Assembly: GCA_014380615.1 (NCBI GenBank)
Contig: JACMJM010000043.1
Location: forward strand, 1-64,000
Source of the DNA: Sphingobacteriaceae bacterium
GTDB taxonomy: Bacteria; Bacteroidota; Bacteroidia; Sphingobacteriales; Sphingobacteriaceae
Direction of reading: 5' to 3'
Length of the DNA: 64,000 nucleotides
Made by a program: the position numbers and the translations under genes. The notes under the pieces were generated by a model, which ran no database searches, was not told where the DNA came from, and saw nothing but the letters and a program-made list of their open reading frames with translations. Below, piece by piece: positions 26,246 to 33,599 of the stretch (positions are counted from its first letter, which is position 1; every line of letters begins with the position of its first letter).

Positions 26246-28117
26246 ATGATTAATAACGATACCGCCGATATATTTAAAGCCGAATCCATTCAAGATTTTA
26301 TAGACAATGCCACGATAGGGATTCATTCGGTTGACGGAACCGGTAAAATTATTTATGCGAACAAAGCGGAATTGAAACTTTTAGGTTATGATGCGTCGGA
26401 GTATCTGGGAAGAAATATACAGGACTTTCATGCGGATAAAGACTCAATTGAGAACATTTTTCTAAAACTTACCGGTGTTAGCGAAGTTAAAGAACATCCC
26501 GCAAAGCTTATTTGCAAAGATGGCTCTATAAAGCATGTTTTAATTAATTCCAGCGGGTATTATCAAAACGGAACGCTTATACACACCCGATGTTTTACAC
26601 GAGATATTACCGAACATTTTAAGGATAAAAGCGCACTTAAAGAAAGTAAAGTGAACATGAGGTTTATGGCCGATACTATGCCCCAGCAGGTATGGACCGC
26701 CAGGCCCGATGGATCACTTGATTATGTAAATAAACGGGTGACAGAGAATTTTGAAAGTTCGGTTGAAGAAATAATTGGCGAAGGCTGGATTCATTTTGTG
26801 CATTCCCAAGATCAGGACAATTGCATAGAGCGATGGAAAAGCTCTTTGCAATCCGGTGAACCCTATCAGGTGGAGTTTAGGCTCAAAGTAAACGAAGAAT
26901 ACCGCTGGCATTTGGGGAGGGCTATCCCTCTGGTTATCGACGGTTCGATAGTGAAATGGTTTGGCACTAACACTGATATTCATGAGCATAAAGTAAGCGA
27001 GGAAAAAAAGGACGCTTTTATTAGTATAGCAAGCCACGAGTTAAAAACACCGCTTACCAATATTAAATCGTTTGTTCAATTAGCTAAACGAACTATTGAA
27101 CCATCGGGCAAAGCCTTCGAATTTCTTACTAAAGCAGATAATCATGTCTTAAATCTCCAAAATCTTATTTCCGACTTGTTAGACGTATCAAAGTTCAATG
27201 CGGGAATGCTTACTTATAACTTTTCTGATTTCAATTTTGCCGATCTGGTTAGCGAATCTATTGAAGCCATAAAGCCGGGTTTAACAACGCATAAAATTAT
27301 TTTAGAAAACCATGCTGATGTGATTTTTAATGGCGACAGGTTTAGAATTGAACAGGTTATTGCCAACTTTTTAAGTAATGCTTTAAAATATTCTCCAGAT
27401 GCTGATACGGTAATTGTTAGAACAGCGATAGAAGAGGGGAATATAGTAGTTGAGATTCAGGATTTCGGTATAGGGATTCCTGAAGAGCATCTTTCTAAAA
27501 TATTCGAAAGATTTTACCGGGTTGATAATACCTCGATGAAATTTCAGGGCCTTGGGTTAGGGCTGTTTATAAGTTCTGTGATTATTAAACGGCACCAGGG
27601 GAGTTTTTGGATAGAGAGCAAGCCGGGGGCCGGTTCTACTTTTCATTTTCTTTTACCATTAACCTTGTCCCAGCCAGACCTTGATATAGAAACCGATAAT
27701 GAAACTTTCTACAAATCAGACTTTATCGATATAAAGTATAATAATGAGCTAAAGCAACTGGACGTAAACTGGACCGGTTTTCAAAATATCGATACTGTTA
27801 AGGCGGGCGGTATGGTGATGCTTCAGCTATTGAAATTTAACGGTTGCGCTAAGGTATTAAACGACAATACGTTTGTTAAAGGAAATTGGTCGGAAGCCGC
27901 GGATTGGGCCGGACAGGTTTGGTTTCCGATGATGGAAGAAGCCGGCTTAGAAGTATTCGCATGGATTTATTCTCCTATTACCTTTAGTGCGCTGGCAGCC
28001 AGAAAAAGTGTGAATGTTATGGTAGGGAATGTAGTTTCTCGATTTTTTACAAGCACACAGGAAGCCCAGATCTGGCTTTCGTCCTATACCGGTAGCCCGG
28101 GGCAAAAAAAGGGTTAA
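26246..28117 (+). CDS. PAS-domain histidine kinase with an extra C-terminal domain
   Basis: A 623-residue soluble sensor kinase. Two PAS/PAC domains (about 11-125 and 136-250) are followed by HisKA with His264 in IASHELKTPLTN, and HATPase with NFLSNALKYSP, DFGIGIPEEHL and GLGLGLFIS boxes (to about 475). The kinase motifs are intact. About 125 further residues (about 496-615) form a separate domain with LDVNWTGFQ, GCAKVLNDNTFVKG and VFAWIYSPITFSALAA. It resembles small stand-alone Bacteroidota proteins that I would place near a STAS/SpoIIAA-like fold. No partner response regulator is adjacent. No membrane helix, so the signal is cytoplasmic (light, redox or ligand). Confidence 0.9.
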   Translation: MINNDTADIFKAESIQDFIDNATIGIHSVDGTGKIIYANKAELKLLGYDASEYLGRNIQDFHADKDSIENIFLKLTGVSEVKEHPAKLICKDGSIKHVLINSSGYYQNGTLIHTRCFTRDITEHFKDKSALKESKVNMRFMADTMPQQVWTARPDGSLDYVNKRVTENFESSVEEIIGEGWIHFVHSQDQDNCIERWKSSLQSGEPYQVEFRLKVNEEYRWHLGRAIPLVIDGSIVKWFGTNTDIHEHKVSEEKKDAFISIASHELKTPLTNIKSFVQLAKRTIEPSGKAFEFLTKADNHVLNLQNLISDLLDVSKFNAGMLTYNFSDFNFADLVSESIEAIKPGLTTHKIILENHADVIFNGDRFRIEQVIANFLSNALKYSPDADTVIVRTAIEEGNIVVEIQDFGIGIPEEHLSKIFERFYRVDNTSMKFQGLGLGLFISSVIIKRHQGSFWIESKPGAGSTFHFLLPLTLSQPDLDIETDNETFYKSDFIDIKYNNELKQLDVNWTGFQNIDTVKAGGMVMLQLLKFNGCAKVLNDNTFVKGNWSEAADWAGQVWFPMMEEAGLEVFAWIYSPITFSALAARKSVNVMVGNVVSRFFTSTQEAQIWLSSYTGSPGQKKG

Positions 28118-28137
28118 AAACGATATAGGCCCTGCAC

Positions 28138-28347
28138 TTAAACCTGCTCGGCTACAATCCAGATTTCTTTTTTTGATTTTTCGACAAAAAAGATACCGTG
28201 TTCTGCCAGCCGCTCTTTAACATCAATAAACTCTTTTTCTGAAGAAAGTATCAGGCGGTCGTTGGGCTTTAAAGAACTTGCCAAATCAGCATAAACAGAA
28301 AGCTCTATAAACTCGGAGTAGCTATATTTATTTGCGGTTAAATTCAC
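28138..28347 (-). CDS. Small hypothetical protein
   Basis: A 69-residue protein convergent with the kinase gene, the two stops lying 20 bases apart. It looks folded: SEFIELSVYADLASSLKPND, then RLILSSEKEFIDVKERLAEHG and a final FFVEKSKKEIWIVAEQV with beta-strand character. The pattern suggests an alpha/beta mini-domain. I do not recognise a family. Codon use resembles its neighbours and the frame is free of interruptions, so I think it is real, though no function can be given. Confidence 0.6.
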   Translation of the reverse strand: MNLTANKYSYSEFIELSVYADLASSLKPNDRLILSSEKEFIDVKERLAEHGIFFVEKSKKEIWIVAEQV

Positions 28348-28521
28348 ACATCACAAAAGAAAAAATTTAGCTTTTTGTTTTATTTCTGATAAAATTTGTT
28401 TTATATGGCCTTTAAAGGATGTTTTAACGGGGCTGAATTTTTTTTGGGAATCACCCTGAAACTATTTGCAGGAACTGAATGAAGGCATAAATTGTTAGTG
28501 AACCTAATCTTATCAATTCCT

Positions 28522-28584
28522 TAAAGAGGAGGAAGTATATACACTTTATCGGATTTGAAAGAAGCTTATAATGCCCAAAGGTGA
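28522..28584 (+). pseudogene. Possible antitoxin C-terminal remnant
   Basis: Just before the decayed toxin start, a frame reads YTLSDLKEAYNAQR and stops with a TGA that overlaps the toxin ATG by 14 bases. The preceding frame reads LKEEEVYTL and joins it if one base is removed. This arrangement is usual for toxin-antitoxin operons. Only the tail is visible, so this is tentative. Confidence 0.3.
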
Positions 28585-28891
28585 CATTGTTTTAATCTCT
28601 TTTCCATTTACAGACCTTAGCGGAACAAAGCTCAGACCAGCGTCATTCTCGTAGAAACCAGTCTTGATTTGACACTTTGTTTCATTACTAGTCAAATTAA
28701 ATGGAAAGAAGATAAAGATGTGAAATTATATCCCAGTCTTTCTAATGGTTTGAAAAAAACTTCGTTAATACGTAACCGCTAAAATAGCCACATTGGATTA
28801 AAGTTTAGCTAAAGGACTATTGGGGAGATTGGCTCAGGGGGAGATAGATGAATTGAATAATAGGTTGAAAATTCTATTTCAGCTAACATAA
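28571..28891 (+). pseudogene. MazF/PemK-type toxin pseudogene
   Basis: The first 24 codons read MPKGDIVLISFPFTDLSG then TKLRPA, the typical start of MazF/PemK mRNA-cleaving toxins. A one-base deletion near 28641 breaks the frame (stop at 28652). Shifting frame restores VILVETSLDLTLCFITSQ and a long match to about 28773. There an extra base shifts the frame again, giving AKIATLD, a nonsense codon at 28799-28801, then LAKGLLGRLAQGEIDELNNR and a final stop at 28889. With three lesions it is inactive. Original length would be about 107 residues, normal for the family. Confidence 0.8.
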
Positions 28892-29022
28892 CGATAGAGA
28901 TCAAAAAGAGCACAAATCATAGCTCGAGTGATACTTACTTGTTTTTGGAGAAAACTTGTTGCAGTATTTAAAAAGAGTTTCAAATGCGAGTTTATTAGAA
29001 GGAGAAATTATATTTTTACCAA

Positions 29023-29334
29023 ATGGAAGAACAAAACCCAGACGGACAATTAAATATCGAGCTTTCTGAAGAAGTAGCTGAAGGAATATATTCAAACCTT
29101 GCGATCATCACACACTCGAATACAGAGTTTGTAGTAGATTTTATCAGAGTGATGCCGGGAGTTCCTAAAGCACGTGTAAAATCGCGGATCGTGTTAACGC
29201 CCGAGCATGCCAAAAGACTGGCAAGGGCTTTGGAAGATAATATTGAGAAGTTTGAAGCGGTAAATGGCAGGATTAAAGTAATGGATGATGGAGCATTGCC
29301 AATGAATTTTGGGGGGCCAACGGCTCAGGCTTGA
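29023..29334 (+). CDS. DUF3467 family protein
   Basis: A 103-residue cytoplasmic protein matching DUF3467, a small family widespread in Bacteroidota and some other phyla. Typical segments are visible: ELSEEVAEGIYSNLAIITHS, FVVDFIRVMPG and KARVKSRIVLTPEHAKRLA followed by a helical LARALEDNIEKFE. Full length. Function is unknown; the fold is predicted to be a beta-sheet followed by a helix. It begins just after the decayed toxin and overlaps the start of the following lipoprotein gene, so those two are probably co-transcribed. Confidence 0.9.
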   Translation: MEEQNPDGQLNIELSEEVAEGIYSNLAIITHSNTEFVVDFIRVMPGVPKARVKSRIVLTPEHAKRLARALEDNIEKFEAVNGRIKVMDDGALPMNFGGPTAQA

Positions 29335-29828
29335 TAGTGAGAGATATTTTTTTTATAGCGGCACTTTTATCTTTGATCTCATGCAGTGGTAGCATAAAGA
29401 AGAGCAGCCCTTCAAGTTCCTTCAGCCCTCACAATAGGTATAAAAGTTTGTCGAAATTTGGGAGTGACACCTCCACTTATTTCAAATATAACTTTTATGA
29501 AAACGGAGGAAAATATATTGGAAAACGGTTTAACGTCCTTTTAGAAAATATTGAAACGCCCATAAAATCATGCCTGATTATTTTTCATAAATTTAAAACA
29601 CAAAAACAGTGGACAGGCTTGGAAGTTGGACTTTTTTATTCCTCATCGCAAGCAGTGAAGCAAGGTTTAAGAAAACCAGACATAACCGTTAGGTTTAAGG
29701 GGCCAATTTTACAGTCGCTGATTGATAGTGCACGAACTATTAAAGGTACGTGGACAAAACGCGAGGTGGAGTTGTTTAAAAATCAGATTATTAAATCGAT
29801 GGCAGTTGCAGTCGTAAAACGCCAATAG
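29331..29828 (+). CDS. Hypothetical lipoprotein
   Basis: A 165-residue protein with a short hydrophobic leader and lipobox LISC, so probably a lipoprotein. The mature part begins with a Ser-rich spacer, then contains YKFNFYENGG-like beta segments and a C-terminal helix. I do not recognise the family. No ATG is available: TTG at 29331 overlaps the stop of the DUF3467 gene (TTGA), and GTG at 29337 is the alternative. Either would fit coupled translation. Cellular site is the outer or inner membrane; function unknown. Confidence 0.7.
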   Translation: MIVRDIFFIAALLSLISCSGSIKKSSPSSSFSPHNRYKSLSKFGSDTSTYFKYNFYENGGKYIGKRFNVLLENIETPIKSCLIIFHKFKTQKQWTGLEVGLFYSSSQAVKQGLRKPDITVRFKGPILQSLIDSARTIKGTWTKREVELFKNQIIKSMAVAVVKRQ

Positions 29829-29879
29829 GGCATCCGAAAAGTTAACTTTCCAAAGATTTAGAATTTTTTGGCTAAGTGA

Positions 29880-30401
29880 CTATTCTAACCTTTTTAAAAC
29901 AAACTTATCAGCTTTATCCTTATCTCCAACTTTCCCCGAAACTTCCTCCACCAACGAGTTTTCGGATTGTACCGAATAGGATATCTTCTGTGGATAGCCT
30001 TTCTCCGGGTTTTCGAATATAAGTTTTTTCGAATCCATAAATATAAGAGGGAATGATGTGTCCTTTTTTCCTTTCTGACCTTTTTGAATAAAGGCCGAAG
30101 TATTCCCTCTTTTTTCAATCAGCACAATTGCCGAAGATATGGTGTCTTTGTTGAGTAGGTAATAAGAATGCGCCTGATAGGTTGAGTCATTTTTCTTTTC
30201 CCAAACTTCGAACAGGCGGCCCTGAGGCATTTCGATTTCCCACTTGCCTAGTATCCAGTCGGCATTAAGAGTAGTATATGATGTACTCACAACCGAGGTA
30301 TCTGTTTCCACGTTTTGCTCCTTGGTGCTTTTGGAAGAGCGGTTGCAGGAATAGCCGACTAAAACGGTAAATACAATAAAAGCAGATATCAACTTGTTCA
30401 T
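29880..30401 (-). CDS. Hypothetical lipoprotein, DUF6265-like
   Basis: A 173-residue protein starting MNKLISAFIVFTVLVGYSC, a lipoprotein signal. A longer reading from 30506 would lie inside pntB and is rejected. After a Ser/Thr linker it has ADWILGKWEIEMPQGRLFE and YYLLNKDTISS, resembling DUF6265, a lipocalin-like small beta-barrel family. It begins 13 bases after the pntB stop and may be carried on the pnt transcript. A link to the transhydrogenase is positional only. Function unknown. Confidence 0.75.
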   Translation of the reverse strand: MNKLISAFIVFTVLVGYSCNRSSKSTKEQNVETDTSVVSTSYTTLNADWILGKWEIEMPQGRLFEVWEKKNDSTYQAHSYYLLNKDTISSAIVLIEKRGNTSAFIQKGQKGKKDTSFPLIFMDSKKLIFENPEKGYPQKISYSVQSENSLVEEVSGKVGDKDKADKFVLKRLE

Positions 30402-30414
30402 ACGGAGTGTAAAA

Positions 30415-31905
30415 CTATATCGATTTAATCTCGCCACATAAGTCTTGTAAAACTTTTTTCGCATCGCCAAATAACATACTTGTTTTTGGCTGGAAGAAAA
30501 GCTCATTTTCTATGCCCGCATAACCGGGTTTCATACTTCTTTTATTAACGATTACCATTTTGGCGATTTCAACTTCAAGAATCGGCATTCCGTAAATGGG
30601 CGAAGCAGGATCTTTCTTAGCAGCGGGATTTACCACGTCGTTAGCGCCGAGGATTAATACCACATCGCAGGTTTTAAATTCGTCATTAGCCTGCTCCATT
30701 TCCAAAAGCTTTTCGTAATTCACATCAGCCTCAGCAAGCAATACGTTCATGTGCCCCGGCATACGCCCCGCTACCGGATGTATAGCATATTTTACTTCAA
30801 CTCCTTTTTCTTCGAGGATAGTTTCAAGCTCGTGGCAAATATGTTGTGCTTGCGCTACTGCCAATCCATATCCCGGAACTATCATTACTTTCTTGGCATA
30901 ACTCATCACCATAGCCGAATCGCTTAGTCCGATCTCTTTAAATTGTCCCTGATCTGTCGAAGCAGAAGCTCCCGCGGCGTTTGCGCCAAAAGAACCAACA
31001 ATTACGTTCAACAAGCTCCTGTTCATGGCTTTACACATTAAGATAGTAAGCAGCGTTCCAGCGGCTCCTACTAAAATTCCTCCGGTAAGCATCGCCTGAT
31101 TATTGTAAACAAAACCAGCACAAGCCGCGGCAACACCTGTAAACGAGTTCAGTAAAGATATTACAACCGGCATGTCGGCTCCTCCTATAGGAAATACAAA
31201 CAGTACTCCGTAAATCAGCGAAAGCGCAAGAATGCCATAGAATAAATTAATATGAAGGGTATTGATGTATAAAAACGTGCCTGATTCAGAAATGGTGCTT
31301 ATGGCCGGTGTGATAGCCACCATAGCTATAACTGCAACGAGTATTACAATTAACAATACCATGTTAACGATTCGCTGGCCTTTAAAAACGGTATCCTTAA
31401 TAACGCCTCTTAATTTCCCCCAGGCTATAATACTTCCCGCAAAGGAAACACTTCCGATAACCAGGCCGGAGATGATGGCTAAGACGGAAAGGGTGCTTAA
31501 CTCTTCGGATAAGCGGAGAAAACCATCCGCAGATTCGGTGGCAGTATGCTGATAATGGTAAAATTCTATAACCGAAATCAGCATGGCACAAGCACCTCCC
31601 ATGCCATTAAACAAACTTACCATTTCGGGCATAGCCGTCATTTGTATTTTTTTAGCGGAGATAAACCCGATTACCGAACCAAGAATGAGTGCGACAAAAA
31701 TCAGCGGAAGATTATGAAGGTGTGAGGTGCCGCCATCCGCTTTATGCTCAAACAAAAATATCGTACCAAAAATACTTATAGCCATACCCAAAGCCGCCAC
31801 AAGATTTCCTTTGCGTGCGGTGGTGGGATGCGAGAGCATTTTAAGCCCCAGAATAAAGGTTACAGAGGCAATTAAATAACAGAGTGAAAGTATATGAATT
31901 CCCAT
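30415..31905 (-). CDS. pntB: NAD(P) transhydrogenase subunit beta
   Basis: A 496-residue subunit of the proton-translocating nicotinamide nucleotide transhydrogenase, which drives hydride transfer from NADH to NADP+ with the proton gradient. The first about 300 residues are eight to nine membrane helices. The C-terminal dIII domain binds NADP(H): VMIVPGYGLAVAQAQH, HPVAGRMPGHMNVLLAEA, VVLILGANDVVNPAAKKDP and MKPGYAGIENELFF are family motifs. It sits five bases after pntAB. Slightly longer than the Escherichia coli protein, with an extra N-terminal stretch before the helices. Confidence 0.96.
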   Translation of the reverse strand: MGIHILSLCYLIASVTFILGLKMLSHPTTARKGNLVAALGMAISIFGTIFLFEHKADGGTSHLHNLPLIFVALILGSVIGFISAKKIQMTAMPEMVSLFNGMGGACAMLISVIEFYHYQHTATESADGFLRLSEELSTLSVLAIISGLVIGSVSFAGSIIAWGKLRGVIKDTVFKGQRIVNMVLLIVILVAVIAMVAITPAISTISESGTFLYINTLHINLFYGILALSLIYGVLFVFPIGGADMPVVISLLNSFTGVAAACAGFVYNNQAMLTGGILVGAAGTLLTILMCKAMNRSLLNVIVGSFGANAAGASASTDQGQFKEIGLSDSAMVMSYAKKVMIVPGYGLAVAQAQHICHELETILEEKGVEVKYAIHPVAGRMPGHMNVLLAEADVNYEKLLEMEQANDEFKTCDVVLILGANDVVNPAAKKDPASPIYGMPILEVEIAKMVIVNKRSMKPGYAGIENELFFQPKTSMLFGDAKKVLQDLCGEIKSI

Positions 31906-31910
31906 TTTTA

Positions 31911-32219
31911 CTATTTCTTCTTTTTAAACATTTCGAGCATACGGTCGGTTACCACGAAGCCGCCTACAACATTAAGTGTTCCCAGCAAAACGGCGAGGAA
32001 GCCGAGTATTAGTGCCAGGTAATTATCAGGCTGTGCTTGCCCGGTTACAATAATAGCTCCAATAACTACCACGCCGTGTATTGCGTTGGCCCCGCTCATT
32101 AAAGGGGTGTGTAACACACTGGGAACACGCCCGATCACCTCAATTCCTAAAAATATGGAGAGGATAACGATATAAATAATCTCGTTGTGAAGATTAAAAA
32201 ATTCTAAGAATGACTGCAT
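31911..32219 (-). CDS. pntAB: NAD(P) transhydrogenase subunit alpha part 2
   Basis: A 102-residue membrane protein equal to the C-terminal membrane part of the E. coli alpha subunit, here a separate gene as in Rhodospirillum and many Bacteroidota. Three or four helices are visible, with VIGRVPSVLHTPLMSGANAIHG the most conserved segment of the family, and GGFVVTDRMLEMFKKKK at the end. It forms part of the proton channel together with PntB. Eight bases separate it from pntAA and five from pntB, consistent with one operon. Confidence 0.95.
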   Translation of the reverse strand: MQSFLEFFNLHNEIIYIVILSIFLGIEVIGRVPSVLHTPLMSGANAIHGVVVIGAIIVTGQAQPDNYLALILGFLAVLLGTLNVVGGFVVTDRMLEMFKKKK

Positions 32220-32227
32220 ATTTGTTA

Positions 32228-33352
32228 TTATGAAGGATTGTTAATTAATGCTGCTACACGTTCGTTGGTGATTTTACCATCGTATACAATACAGGTACCC
32301 TTTACCAGATCGTCATCAAAATTCAAATTCAGATTTCCGTCTTTATCTATAAGCAGTTGCAGGAAGTTAAGAATGTTTTTTCCGTACAATTTACTGGCAT
32401 CGCTTGGCATGCCGGATGCGAGCCTGGAAGCGCCAACGATACTAACCCCTTGATGAATTACCGTATCATCGTTCTTTGTAAGTTCTGTATTGCCGCCTGT
32501 AACCGCCGCCAAATCGATAATTACAGAGCCGTTTTTCATGGCTTCAATCATCGGGGTGGTGATTAGTATCGGGGCTTTTTTACCAGGGATTTGTGCTGTG
32601 GTAATAATTATATCAGCTTTAGCAACGTGTTCAGCAATTTTAGCTTTTTGACGCTGCATAAATTCTTCCGTTTGTTCTACGGCGTATCCTCCGGCACTGC
32701 TGGGGTCGGCTGCGCCTTCCACTTCTACAAACTTGGCACCTAAACTCATCACCTCTTCTTTTACTGCCGGGCGTGTATCAAATACCTCTACTACAGCACC
32801 AAGTCTTTTTCCAGTCGCAATAGCCTGAAGGCCGGCAACTCCTGCGCCAAGTATCAGCATTTTTGCCGGTGCTATACTTCCGGCCGCCGTCATAAACATC
32901 GGGAAATACTTAGGATAGACGTTCGCGGCAGTAAGAACAGCTTTATAACCCGCAATATTAGCCTGACTACTTAATACATCCATGCTTTGGGCGCGGGTTG
33001 TACGGGGAATCATATCAATACTAAAAACGGTTGTTCCGTTCGCCGCCAGGCTTTGCATTAGGTTGAAATTGAACAAGGGCTGATAAACCCCGAGAATTAT
33101 TTTAGAGTTTAACGTCGTCGCTTCCGTAGGTTCGGTAAGGCTTAATAAAATGGTTGATGCTTTAATTACTTCTTCGCGACTCCCGATAGTAGATCCTGCT
33201 TCAATATATTTATCGTCGTTGGCAAAAGCGGTAACGCCGGCACTTTTTTCAACTATCACCTCAATATTCCATTTTTTTAGAACAGAAATATGTTCTGGTA
33301 ATAACGATACTCTTGTTTCGGGATTTGGTTCTTTTAAAACACCGATGATCAT
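32228..33352 (-). CDS. pntAA: NAD(P) transhydrogenase subunit alpha part 1
   Basis: A 374-residue soluble domain (dI) that binds NAD(H). It has the alanine dehydrogenase/PNT fold: MIIGVLKEPNPETRVSLLPE at the start, MDVLSSQANIAGYKAVL (about 124-140), the Rossmann motif LILGAGVAGLQAIATGKRLGA (about 168-188) and IIDLAAVTGGN. Length and motifs are typical. First gene of the pnt operon; the 197 bases before it separate it from the divergent M16 peptidase gene. The enzyme supplies NADPH for biosynthesis and redox defence. Confidence 0.95.
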   Translation of the reverse strand: MIIGVLKEPNPETRVSLLPEHISVLKKWNIEVIVEKSAGVTAFANDDKYIEAGSTIGSREEVIKASTILLSLTEPTEATTLNSKIILGVYQPLFNFNLMQSLAANGTTVFSIDMIPRTTRAQSMDVLSSQANIAGYKAVLTAANVYPKYFPMFMTAAGSIAPAKMLILGAGVAGLQAIATGKRLGAVVEVFDTRPAVKEEVMSLGAKFVEVEGAADPSSAGGYAVEQTEEFMQRQKAKIAEHVAKADIIITTAQIPGKKAPILITTPMIEAMKNGSVIIDLAAVTGGNTELTKNDDTVIHQGVSIVGASRLASGMPSDASKLYGKNILNFLQLLIDKDGNLNLNFDDDLVKGTCIVYDGKITNERVAALINNPS

Positions 33353-33506
33353 GCTGTAGGGGTTAATTTAAACTGGCCACTAAGTTAAGATTGTAGGAGG
33401 ATATTTTGCATGATTAGGAATTGAATTTGGGGTTTAAGGCCAAAGTTCTAGTGTTATTGAATTAAACGCCAGTGTATTTCGTGCTTTATATCAGGTATAT
33501 GGCGGT

Positions 33507-33514
33507 TATATTTG
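33507..33514 (+). promoter_or_regulatory. Candidate -7 element for the M16 peptidase gene
   Basis: TATATTTG is a perfect TAnnTTTG match, 35 bases before ATG 33549 and 86 before ATG 33600. No strong -33 box is seen. Confidence 0.45.
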
Positions 33515-33599
33515 CCTCACTAAATTCTTTACTTTCTATAAGGAGAGCATGATTCTTTTTGTAGAATTAGTACTTTTGAAAATAACCACACCTGTCTAC

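Noticed and set aside
30402-30506. A longer start for the DUF6265-like lipoprotein
   Set aside because: It lies inside pntB and adds non-signal residues; the inner ATG gives a proper lipoprotein signal.
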